DNA from: Lachnospiraceae bacterium
GTDB lineage: Bacteria > Bacillota > Clostridia > Lachnospirales > Lachnospiraceae
DNA: 34,671 nt
Assembly: GCA_028692395.1 (NCBI GenBank)
Contig: JAQUXP010000005.1
Coordinates: 1 to 34,671 of the forward strand
Direction of reading: 5' to 3'
Each line of letters begins with the position of its first letter. Within the stretch, counting starts at the first letter, position 1. Below the pieces are notes generated by a model, which saw nothing but the letters and a program-made list of their open reading frames with translations, was not told the DNA's origin and ran no database searches. This document shows positions 13,606 to 21,257 of the stretch, one piece after another. Position numbers and translations under genes: made by a program.

Positions 13606-15882
13606 ATGGCAGATAATTTTGGCTTAAAAATCGGCGTTGAGGGCGAAAAGGAATTCAAAAAAGCTCTCGCTGACATCAACCAGTCGTTCAAAGTTCTCGG
13701 CAGTGAAATGAAACTTGCCACCTCGCAGTTCGACAAGAATGAATCCAGCGTGGAATCTCTCACTGCAAAAAATGAAGTCCTTACCAAGCAGATCGACGCG
13801 CAGAAAGGTAAAATTGAGACTCTACGTTCCGCTCTCCAGAACGCCTCGGACTCCTTCGGTGAGAACGACCGCCGCACCCAGCAGTGGGTCGTGGCGCTCA
13901 ACAACGCCGAAGCCGAACTTAACGGCATGGAGCGTGAGCTGAAGGACAACGAGCAGGCCATCGACAAAATGGGCGATGAGTCTGCGGACGCTGCCAAACA
14001 GACGGACAAGCTGGGTGACGAGATCGAGGACACCGCAAAAGAAGCGGATGCCTCCGGCGGCAAGTTTGAGAAACTCGGCTCTATTGTCAAGGGTGTGGGC
14101 GTTGCTATGGGTGCTGCTCTTGCTGCTATTGGCACGGCGGCTATCGCGGCAGGAAAAGCCCTTGTGGATATGACCGTGGAAGCCGCCGCTTATGCCGACG
14201 ATATGCTCACACAGTCCACCGTCACGGGCATGAGCGTGGAGAGCCTACAAGCGTACTCCTACGCCGCCGACCTCGTTGACGTGTCGCTGGACACGCTCAC
14301 TGGGTCTATGGCAAAAAACGTCAAGTCCATGTCCAATGCGGCTCAAGGCTCCGCGAAGTATGCGGATGCTTATGCCCAGCTTGGAGTTGCAGTCACCAAT
14401 ACGGACGGCTCTATGCGTGACAGCGAGGAGGTCTATTGGGAGTGCATCGACGCTCTCGGTAACATCTCCAACGAAACAGAACGCGACGCTCTCGCCATGC
14501 AGCTTTTCGGCAAGTCGGCGCAGGACTTGAATCCCCTTATCGCACAAGGCAGCGAGGGCATCGCGGCTCTGACCGATGAAGCACACCGCATGGGCGCTGT
14601 TCTCTCTGAGGAGAGCATTGCCAAGCTCGGCGCTTTCGACGATTCCGTGCAACGGCTCAAACAGGGGTCTGCGGCGGCAAAGCGCGTCATGGGTACTGTG
14701 CTTCTGCCGCAGCTCCAAGACCTCGCCGACGACGGCGTATCCCTGCTCGGTGAGTTCACCTCCGGGCTTGTGGAGGCCGGGGACGACTTTGGAAAAATCA
14801 GCGAGGTCATCGGCAATACCGTCGGCGGTCTTGCGGACATGATAATGGAGCATATGCCGAAAATCATTCAGGTCGGAATGGACATCGTCATGGCTATCGG
14901 GAACGCCATTATTGAGAATCTGCCAACGCTGGTTGAATGCGCGTCCACAGTTATTATGACATTTCTCGAAGGGCTGATCGAGGCACTGCCGTCCATCACG
15001 GAGGGTGCGCTTCAGCTTGTGCTGACGCTGGTGCAGGGCATCATCGACAACCTCCCCGCCATTATTGAAGCGGCGATACAGATGATCGTTACGCTGGCGA
15101 CCGGGCTTGCGGAGGCTCTCCCGGAGCTGGTGCCGTCCATCGTGGAGGCAATCATCCTCATCTGCCAGACGCTCATCGACAATCTCGACCTCATTCTGGA
15201 CGCCGCGTTTCAAATCATCGCGGGTCTGGCACAGGGCATTTTGAACGCGCTCCCGAAGCTCATTGAGGCTCTGCCTCAGATCATCACGACCATTATCAAC
15301 TTCATCACCAGCAACCTACCGAAGATTATTGAGATGGGCATCAAGCTCATCGTTCAGCTTGCGGTAGGGCTGGTGAATGCCATCCCGCAGCTCGCCGCCG
15401 CCATTCCGCAAATCATCGCGGCGCTGGTGCAGGGGCTTGGACAGGCGGTCGGTGCTGTGGTCAACATTGGCAAGAATATCGTGCAAGGCTTGTGGCAGGG
15501 CATCCAGTCGCTGGCGTCGTGGATTTCCTCCAAGGTATCCAGCTTCTTCTCCGGCATCGTCAACGGCGCAAAGCGTCTGCTGGGTATCCGTTCCCCGTCT
15601 AAGGTCTTTGCCGGTATCGGTGAGAACATGGGCGCGGGTATCGGCGTGGGCTTCACCGACGCCATGAGCGGAGTCGAAAAGGACATGGAGAAAGCAATCC
15701 CCACCGACTTCGACCTCGACATGAACGGCGCAGTCACGGGCGTGAACGGCATGACGGCGACCGCACAGGCGTTCAATGTCACCATCCCGCTGACGCTGGA
15801 CGGGGCTACGCTCACCCGTATTATTTCTCAAATCCAATGGAGCCAGAACGCGGTCACCGTCCGCAATCTCGGCGTCGTGTAA
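13606..15882 (+). CDS. Tail tape measure protein
   Basis: A 758-residue protein behind GAGGAGGTGG, starting at ATG 13606. It sets tail length. Residues 1 to about 155 are a long coiled coil (KEFKKALADINQSFKVLGSEMKL..., DRRTQQWVVALNNAEAEL). A glycine/alanine-rich hydrophobic hairpin follows at about 160-190 (VGVAMGAALAAIGTAAIAAGKALV), then a helical domain. Residues about 410-640 carry repeated amphipathic units of the form ENLPTLVE.A..II..L..GLIEALP..., a likely membrane-interacting or channel part. The end holds the phage-typical RSPSKVFAGIGENMGAGIGVGFTDAM. It is short for a long-tailed siphovirus, suggesting a fairly short tail. Confidence 0.95.
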   Translation: MADNFGLKIGVEGEKEFKKALADINQSFKVLGSEMKLATSQFDKNESSVESLTAKNEVLTKQIDAQKGKIETLRSALQNASDSFGENDRRTQQWVVALNNAEAELNGMERELKDNEQAIDKMGDESADAAKQTDKLGDEIEDTAKEADASGGKFEKLGSIVKGVGVAMGAALAAIGTAAIAAGKALVDMTVEAAAYADDMLTQSTVTGMSVESLQAYSYAADLVDVSLDTLTGSMAKNVKSMSNAAQGSAKYADAYAQLGVAVTNTDGSMRDSEEVYWECIDALGNISNETERDALAMQLFGKSAQDLNPLIAQGSEGIAALTDEAHRMGAVLSEESIAKLGAFDDSVQRLKQGSAAAKRVMGTVLLPQLQDLADDGVSLLGEFTSGLVEAGDDFGKISEVIGNTVGGLADMIMEHMPKIIQVGMDIVMAIGNAIIENLPTLVECASTVIMTFLEGLIEALPSITEGALQLVLTLVQGIIDNLPAIIEAAIQMIVTLATGLAEALPELVPSIVEAIILICQTLIDNLDLILDAAFQIIAGLAQGILNALPKLIEALPQIITTIINFITSNLPKIIEMGIKLIVQLAVGLVNAIPQLAAAIPQIIAALVQGLGQAVGAVVNIGKNIVQGLWQGIQSLASWISSKVSSFFSGIVNGAKRLLGIRSPSKVFAGIGENMGAGIGVGFTDAMSGVEKDMEKAIPTDFDLDMNGAVTGVNGMTATAQAFNVTIPLTLDGATLTRIISQIQWSQNAVTVRNLGVV

Positions 15883-15894
15883 GGAGGTGGAGTT

Positions 15895-18261
15895 ATGGCT
15901 ACAGGCTGGTATGACATCAGCGCAAGAGCATTTAATGGCGACTACAGCGGGTATATCCGTTTCGCAAATCAGTTGTTCAGGAACGATGGTGAGATAACCT
16001 CATCGACCAGCAACGCCATGCGCGTCTTTGATATCAGCGAGAATTCGCAGTACCGCGTTACGATGCAGATGCGGAACCGTTTCCGCTTGGGCTGTATTCC
16101 AACGCTTACCACCGGGCAGACAGTTATCAACTATGTCTTCGACCCGCTTGACAACAACGACGCCACCGACCAGGGCGGTGCTGTTCGGTCGCTTGAGATA
16201 AGCTCCGAGGCCGGGCAGCTATTTCTTGTAGTTGGCGCATGGTCGTCCGGCGCGAGTGCAACCCTAATCGACACCCTCAATACCATCGTGGTGGAGCAAT
16301 GGCTGACCTACTTCACCGTGACCTTCCAAGATTGGGACGGCACGCTGCTCAAAACCGAGACGGTAATCGAGCATGAATCGGCGACGCCTCCTGCAAACCC
16401 CATCCGCGCCGGATATATCTTCACGGGCTGGGACGTGGCCTTTGACGATGTGACCGAGGACTTAACCGTGACAGCGCAGTACCGCACCATCGGTACTTAC
16501 TCTGTCACCTTCAAGAACTACGACGACACGACGCTCAAGACCGAATACGTTCTTGAGGGCGGGGCCGCAACGCCTCCCGCAGTTCCCGACCACGAAGGCT
16601 ACGACCATTCCGGCTGGGACGTTCCCTTTGATAACGTCCTCGCAGATATTATTACCACAGCGCAGTTCACGCCGAAGGTCTATCACACCGTGCGCTTTCT
16701 CGATTGGGACGAGGATGTTCTTAAGACGGAGCTGGTGGAGCATGGCTACCCGGCAACAGCGCCGGAATCTCCCGTCCGTGCCGGATACCGCTTCGCTGGC
16801 TGGGACTCGCCGGGAACGGAGATACTCTCAGACCTCGACATCCACGCGCTGTATGAACAAATCATTTACTACACCGTCCGCTTCCTCGACTGGAATGAGG
16901 CAGTTTTGAAAACGGAGGTCGTTGAGCAGGGCGGCACGGCGACGCCTCCGGCAAACCCTACTCGCTCCGGCTACACCTTCACGGACTGGCTCCCGTCTGT
17001 GTTCACGAATATCTCCGCAGACACGGATTTCACAGCGCAGTATGAGATCATCATCGTGTATCACACCGTCCGCTTCTACTCTGACGGAGCATTGCTCACA
17101 GCCATGCAGGTCGTGGACGGCGAGACCGCTATACCGCCGCTGCCACCCAAGAAAACAGATTATATCTTCGACCATTGGGATGCGGACTTTTTCCATGTGA
17201 CGGCGGACATGAACGTCAACGCCGTGTACCGCGCCGCGCTCGACCATACGGTCATCCTCATTTACAGCGCGTCCGGCATTCTTCTGCAAACGATAGACCG
17301 GGTGCTTTCGGCAACTCTGCGGGACAGCCTCGATGGGGAGCTGACCTTTGACTTCTCGACCCTTGCCGCCCGTGGTCAGAGCGTCATGCCCGGCTGTGTG
17401 GCGGAGTACGAAGGGTGCTTCTTCAACATCGTGCGGGTGGCAAAAAGCATCTCCTCCGGCATGATGGTGACCGCCGTTTCGTGTGAGCATATCTCTTATG
17501 TGCTGAACGACGACCGCTACAAGATAGAGAGCTTCGACTTCACGGGCGACCCGTCCGTCGGTATGGCACAGCTTCTACTTGGTACGCAGTTCGCGCCCGG
17601 TATCATCGAATACTCCGGCTCGGTCACTATGAAGATAAACACACCCGTGACCCGCAGGGCCGCGCTCATGCAGTTCATCGCCATCATGGGCGGTGAGATC
17701 GAGTACGACGGGCATCTCATCAATGTGAAAACACATCGCGGCAGTACCGTTACCAAGCAGCTTCTGGAAACGAAGAACGTCACCGACGTCAGCGTGACCT
17801 ATGAGGGCAGAGCGTCCTCGGCAAGCTACGAGGTAGCGTTTCACAAGGTGGCGGACTTTGCCGTGGGCGACGAGGTGCATATCGTATTCTCTCCGCTGGG
17901 CGTGAATACTTCGACCCGCATCATCGCTATGGAGTACAACCCCTTCTACCGCTACAGCATCCGTGTAGAGGTTGGCGACTACAAGCCCACCATCAATGAC
18001 AGCCTCTACCGCATCGAGAAAAGCACCTCCGACAACAGCGACGATATGTCTGAGATTTGGAACACCTTCGATGATTTCTCCTCGGATTTTGACAGCTTCG
18101 AGGCGGACTACGGCAACTTCATGGATACCTACAAGGAAGTCCAGAACATCGCGGTCGGCGCTTCCTCCTTCACCGTGACCTATTCAGACGGCTCGATGGC
18201 GACCTTCAACTACTCCGTGGACAGGAGCGGTCGCATGACGGGCATAACGAGGGTGGTGTGA
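15895..18261 (+). CDS. Tail-tip (Tal-like) protein carrying five InlB-type B-repeats
   Basis: 788 residues, AAGGAGGTGG before ATG 15895. Three parts are visible. Residues 1 to about 135 form a beta-sandwich-like N-terminal domain (MRVFDISENSQYRVTMQMRN...). Five repeats of 61-64 residues start at about 139, 202, 263, 325 and 389. Each has VTF/VRF..WD...LKTE.V..G..ATPP..P...GY.F.GWD...V..D....AQY, the InlB B-repeat (Flg_new) pattern known from bacterial surface proteins. From about 450 a Tal/endopeptidase-tail-like domain follows (DRVLSATLRDSLDGELTFDFST, GCVAEYEGCFFNIVR, VSCEHISYVLNDDRY). No separate distal tail gene lies between the tape measure gene and this one, so the N-terminal part might take that role. 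Such architecture suggests a host-adhesion arm built into the tail tip. Confidence 0.85.
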   Translation: MATGWYDISARAFNGDYSGYIRFANQLFRNDGEITSSTSNAMRVFDISENSQYRVTMQMRNRFRLGCIPTLTTGQTVINYVFDPLDNNDATDQGGAVRSLEISSEAGQLFLVVGAWSSGASATLIDTLNTIVVEQWLTYFTVTFQDWDGTLLKTETVIEHESATPPANPIRAGYIFTGWDVAFDDVTEDLTVTAQYRTIGTYSVTFKNYDDTTLKTEYVLEGGAATPPAVPDHEGYDHSGWDVPFDNVLADIITTAQFTPKVYHTVRFLDWDEDVLKTELVEHGYPATAPESPVRAGYRFAGWDSPGTEILSDLDIHALYEQIIYYTVRFLDWNEAVLKTEVVEQGGTATPPANPTRSGYTFTDWLPSVFTNISADTDFTAQYEIIIVYHTVRFYSDGALLTAMQVVDGETAIPPLPPKKTDYIFDHWDADFFHVTADMNVNAVYRAALDHTVILIYSASGILLQTIDRVLSATLRDSLDGELTFDFSTLAARGQSVMPGCVAEYEGCFFNIVRVAKSISSGMMVTAVSCEHISYVLNDDRYKIESFDFTGDPSVGMAQLLLGTQFAPGIIEYSGSVTMKINTPVTRRAALMQFIAIMGGEIEYDGHLINVKTHRGSTVTKQLLETKNVTDVSVTYEGRASSASYEVAFHKVADFAVGDEVHIVFSPLGVNTSTRIIAMEYNPFYRYSIRVEVGDYKPTINDSLYRIEKSTSDNSDDMSEIWNTFDDFSSDFDSFEADYGNFMDTYKEVQNIAVGASSFTVTYSDGSMATFNYSVDRSGRMTGITRVV

Positions 18262-18263
18262 GC

Positions 18264-19307
18264 ATGGCCTACAGTCAATCCTTCAACACACCGCTCGTCG
18301 TGTTCACGTCTTATAACGGCGACATGGTTTCTGACATCCCACTTCTCACGTGGACAAGGAAACCCGCCACGGCGCTGGGGCTACCCTCCGGCACGAGCAA
18401 TGCGTATGTTTACAGCAACGGTACGTCGTTCCTCGCGGAAGGGTATGCCAACTCCACGGGCAACTTCGCCTACTACGACCCGGCTACGAAAACATGGATA
18501 CCGTCCTTCACCACGAAAGCGGATGTACAGTACCAGGGGAACGGCGTGTATCTGTTCGTGAACGGCGCTTCGGTCTACTCGTCATTCAATGGGCAGACGC
18601 TGAACTACGCAGGGTATCTTCCCGGTCTCGGCAATCCCGTCATGTGCGGGGCGAGTAACGGTACGTATGGCGTTCTCTCCGCATGGTGGGTACACAGCCC
18701 CATGTACGCAAAAGGTAATGTCGGCTCGTCCGGCGCATGGACGCTGACAGGCGACTTCTACGAGGACGGGATGTGTTGCTTTACTGACATGACCTGCCAC
18801 AACGGAATGTATATCGGCATCGCATCGGAAACCATCCGTGATTCCGGCAAGGGCGGCATTCAGATCAGCTCCAACGGTTACCGTTGGTCGAGGACGATAG
18901 AATACCCTTACGGACACACCGACAAATTTCCTATCGGATTTGGCAACGTTCGCTCCATTGGTGGCAGGCTGTTTTTGATGAACAGTTGTTATATCAGTTC
19001 CTACAACTATGTGCATCAACTCTGTGTGATGAACAGCAACGCCCGGAGCTACTCCATCGTCAAGCAGGCGACCTCGTCCATCCCGTCGCTGTACGCAATG
19101 GTCTATGTGGAGAAGCTGGGACAGTTCCTCCACTTCGGAGACAACGTCATCTACGCTTCGCCGGATGGGTTTCAATGGAAGGCCGTGCAGCAGACAAACT
19201 TCGGCGGCACGAAATCCAACGCCATCTATATCCCCGGCGACGGCTTCTATGTGACCACCAGTGGGTCGTGGGGGTCAAACAGTATTCTGTATTGCGCTTA
19301 CCCGTAA
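18264..19307 (+). CDS. Probable tail fibre / receptor-binding protein with propeller-like repeats
   Basis: 347 residues. ATG 18264 is preferred over GTG 18258, which overlaps the upstream stop. There are recurrent short beta units: SNAYVYSNGTSFLAEGYAN, VQYQGNGVYLFVNGASVYSSF, HNGMYIGIASE, SIGGRLFLMNS, EKLGQFLHFGDNVIYASPDGFQW, GDGFYVTTSGSWGSNSI. These resemble the blades of sialidase/BNR-like beta propellers with 'aSpDGfqW' turns. This and its place between tail-tip and holin genes suggest a receptor-binding protein. The function is inferred. Such genes usually vary most between related phages. Confidence 0.72.
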   Translation: MAYSQSFNTPLVVFTSYNGDMVSDIPLLTWTRKPATALGLPSGTSNAYVYSNGTSFLAEGYANSTGNFAYYDPATKTWIPSFTTKADVQYQGNGVYLFVNGASVYSSFNGQTLNYAGYLPGLGNPVMCGASNGTYGVLSAWWVHSPMYAKGNVGSSGAWTLTGDFYEDGMCCFTDMTCHNGMYIGIASETIRDSGKGGIQISSNGYRWSRTIEYPYGHTDKFPIGFGNVRSIGGRLFLMNSCYISSYNYVHQLCVMNSNARSYSIVKQATSSIPSLYAMVYVEKLGQFLHFGDNVIYASPDGFQWKAVQQTNFGGTKSNAIYIPGDGFYVTTSGSWGSNSILYCAYP

Positions 19308-19325
19308 TGGGTGGGCGCTATTTTT
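19294..19325 (+). terminator. Terminator overlapping the tail fibre stop codon
   Basis: GCGCTTACCC (19294-19303) pairs with GGGTGGGCGC (19309-19318), with two G-U pairs and loop GTAAT, followed by TATTTTTA. The fibre stop codon lies in the loop. It may cut or lower expression of the lysis genes unless antitermination occurs. Confidence 0.6.
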
Positions 19326-19349
19326 ATGAAATGAAAGAGAGGTTTTATC

Positions 19350-19766
19350 ATGAAAGAATTTTGGAGTACGATTCAGCTCGTTCTTGCCGCTATCGGCGGT
19401 TGGCTGGGCTGGTTCCTGGGAGGGTGCGATGGCTTGCTCTACGCGCTTATTGCTTTTGTGGTCGTGGACTACATCACGGGCATCATGTGCGCCGTAGTGG
19501 ACAAGAAGCTCTCCAGCGCGGTCGGCTTCAGGGGCATCTTCAAAAAGGTGCTCATCTTCACGCTGGTGGGCATCGCTAACATCCTCGACGTGAATGTGAT
19601 CGGAAGCGGCAGCGTACTGAGAACGGCGATCATCTTTTTCTACATCTCCAATGAGGGCGTGTCGCTCTTGGAGAACGCCGGACATCTGGGATTGCCCATT
19701 CCGGCAAAACTAAAAGCGGTTCTGGAACAGCTCCACGATCGCGCTGAGAAGGAGGACACAAAATGA
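19350..19766 (+). CDS. Phage holin (TcdE/holin_4 type)
   Basis: 138 residues with AGAGAGG before ATG 19350. Three to four hydrophobic segments are seen: LVLAAIGGWLGWFLGG, LLYALIAFVVVDYITGIMCAVV, KVLIFTLVGIANILDV and TAIIFFYISNEG. The signature FYISNEGVSLLENAGHLGLPIPAKL and a charged C terminus fit the toxin-secretion/phage-lysis holin family. It makes membrane holes that release the amidase. Its stop overlaps the amidase start (ATGA), a standard lysis cassette. Confidence 0.95.
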   Translation: MKEFWSTIQLVLAAIGGWLGWFLGGCDGLLYALIAFVVVDYITGIMCAVVDKKLSSAVGFRGIFKKVLIFTLVGIANILDVNVIGSGSVLRTAIIFFYISNEGVSLLENAGHLGLPIPAKLKAVLEQLHDRAEKEDTK

Positions 19767-20473
19767 ATCTGCACAAGCTCATTTTCACCGAGAACGACTG
19801 CTACAAGGCGGGTAAAACCATTGTGCCGAAGGGCATCATGGTACACAGCACCGGCGCGAACAACCCGAATCTCAAACGCTACATCGGTCCCGATGACGGT
19901 CTGCTGGGCGTAAATCAATACGGCAATCACTGGAACGTCGAGCGTCCGGGCGGTCGGCAGGTCTGCGTTCACGCTTTCATCGGCAAGCTGAAGGACGGTA
20001 CTATCGCCACCTACCAGACGCTGCCGTGGAATATGCGAGGCTGGCATGGCGGCGGCAGCTCCAACGATACCCACATCGGCTTCGAGATATGCGAGGACGG
20101 ACTTTCCGACCCCGCATATTTTTCTGCCGTATATAAGGAAGCGGTCGAGCTGTGCGTCTATCTCTGTAAGCAGTACGGTCTGACCGAGAAGAACATCATC
20201 TGCCACTGCGAAGGCTGCAAGCTCGGCATCGCCAGCAATCACGGTGACGTCATGCATTGGTTCCCGAAGCATGGCAAGAACATGGACACCTTTCGCGCCG
20301 ATGTGAAGGCTGGGCTCTCTGCGGAAACGCCTACGCCGCTAACACCAACCACTCCGAAGAAGTATTACCGCGTCCAGCTTGGCGCGTTCTCAGTCAAGGC
20401 AAACGCCGACACCATGCTCAAAAAGATCAAGGCGGCTGGCTTCACCGATGCGTTCATCAAGTACAGCGAATAA
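19763..20473 (+). CDS. N-acetylmuramoyl-L-alanine amidase endolysin with SPOR-like domain
   Basis: 236 residues. The amidase_2/PGRP domain covers about residues 10-180. IMVHST carries a first zinc histidine (H28), VCVHAFIGKLKDGTIATYQTLPW and WHGGGSSNDTHIGFEICED form the core, and CHCEGCKLGIASNHGDVMHWFPKHG holds further ligands. A Pro/Thr linker (ETPTPLTPTTPK) leads to a C-terminal SPOR-like segment (KYYRVQLGAFSVKANADTMLKKIKAAGF), which in this family can bind denuded glycan. It cleaves the amide bond between MurNAc and the stem peptide, causing lysis. No signal peptide, so it needs the holin encoded just upstream. Confidence 0.95.
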   Translation: MNLHKLIFTENDCYKAGKTIVPKGIMVHSTGANNPNLKRYIGPDDGLLGVNQYGNHWNVERPGGRQVCVHAFIGKLKDGTIATYQTLPWNMRGWHGGGSSNDTHIGFEICEDGLSDPAYFSAVYKEAVELCVYLCKQYGLTEKNIICHCEGCKLGIASNHGDVMHWFPKHGKNMDTFRADVKAGLSAETPTPLTPTTPKKYYRVQLGAFSVKANADTMLKKIKAAGFTDAFIKYSE

Positions 20474-20476
20474 TTT

Positions 20477-20567
20477 AAGAGCGCAAGGGCGCAAACATGT
20501 GTGCCACTTTGCGCTCTTGCTTTTATGGCCATTGGAGGTTAGCCCCTCTGATGGCCATTATTTTTTT
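20477..20567 (+). terminator. Two consecutive terminator hairpins after the lysis module
   Basis: AAGAGCGCAA (20477-20486) pairs perfectly with TTGCGCTCTT (20509-20518), followed by GCTTTTA. A second hairpin formed by ATGGCCAT (20525-20532) and ATGGCCAT (20551-20558; the motif is self-complementary) is followed by TATTTTTTT (T7 at 20561-20567). Together they end the late operon and isolate the recombination cassette. Confidence 0.8.
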
Positions 20568-20644
20568 GCTCTTTTTTCGTCAAAACGGATTGCTGATGTC
20601 CAGCGAGTTTTGAGGATGGGTTCCTCAGAACGGAGGACAAGGCT

Positions 20645-21040
20645 ATGACAACCGAACAGAAAGACAGAATTGCCGAAATGCGGAGACAAGGCTGTACCTA
20701 TGCGAAGATCGCTGAAACGCTCTCTATTTCGGAGAACACAATAAAAACTTACTGCCGCAGGACTCGGCTTAACGAAGATAATTTGAAGGCCGCTCTTGTA
20801 TGTAAGCTGTGCGGTAATCCCATCGAGGTAAAGGACAAACACAGGGCACGTCAGTTCTGCTCGGACAAGTGCCGCGCGGCATGGTGGTATGCCAACCGTG
20901 GCAACAAACCCAGAACGGAATACCATCTGACCTGCGCGAACTGCGGTAAGCCATTTGTGAGCGCGGGGAACAAGGCACGGAAGTATTGCTCTCATCAGTG
21001 TTATATTGCTGCTCGATTCGGAGATGGCGGCCATGAATGA
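20645..21040 (+). CDS. Sigma-70 region 4-like HTH protein with zinc ribbons
   Basis: 131 residues with GGAGG before ATG 20645. The N-terminal 50 residues form a helix-turn-helix (MRRQGCTYAKIAETLSISENTIKTYCRRTR). Two Cys4 zinc-binding units follow: CKLCGNPIE...RQFCSDKCRAAWW and CANCGKPFV...RKYCSHQCYIAARFG. This combination is common just in front of serine recombinase genes in Clostridia mobile elements. It could regulate the recombinases or recognise the repeated promoter module; both ideas are inference. It overlaps the next small gene, indicating coupling. Confidence 0.85.
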   Translation: MTTEQKDRIAEMRRQGCTYAKIAETLSISENTIKTYCRRTRLNEDNLKAALVCKLCGNPIEVKDKHRARQFCSDKCRAAWWYANRGNKPRTEYHLTCANCGKPFVSAGNKARKYCSHQCYIAARFGDGGHE

Positions 21041-21257
21041 CCTTGTCCTTGGATATAAATCCGCTATGGCGCAAGCGCGTCGAATGCTCTCGGCGAGCAT
21101 CATCACCGAGGCTGAGTACGCCATAATTGATACAATGATGGCCGAGAAATACGGCTTATCCTCGTGTAGTTTATTCCGGGAAAATGACTTGCTACATAGT
21201 AGTATCAGAGGTAATATGTCACACTACGAGGGGGTGACAATATGCCAAAAACAATAA
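21033..21257 (+). CDS. SHOCT-like small protein preceding the recombinases
   Basis: 74 residues if started at ATG 21033 (GGAG at 21020-21023; ATG 21024 is an alternative). LVLGYKSAMAQARRMLSASIITEAEYAIIDTMMAEKYGLSS has the short-helix SHOCT pattern (L...G.ITE.EY...), seen in a small gene that usually precedes serine recombinases in these elements. The 3' third (SLFRENDLLHSSIRGNMSHYEG) runs through promoter module copy 3, and the end overlaps the recombinase start by 16 bases. This DNA is therefore both coding and regulatory. Confidence 0.78.
   Translation: MNDLVLGYKSAMAQARRMLSASIITEAEYAIIDTMMAEKYGLSSCSLFRENDLLHSSIRGNMSHYEGVTICQKQ
21167..21241 (+). promoter_or_regulatory. Repeated promoter module, copy 3, inside the SHOCT-like gene
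   Basis: GTGTAGTTTATTC (shared with copy 2) and TGACTTGCTA precede -35 TTGCTA (21189-21194), a 17-base spacer with CAGAG, and -10 TAATAT (21212-21217). TGTCAC (21217-21222) can pair with GTGACA (21234-21239) around the recombinase ribosome site. Copy 1 has the complementary change (TGTGAC/GTCACA). Confidence 0.65.

Noticed and set aside
15895-18261. Host adhesin gene captured next to the phage
   Set aside because: In spite of InlB repeats there is no signal peptide or LPXTG anchor, the C-terminal half is a tail-tip domain, and the gene lies in the tail operon.
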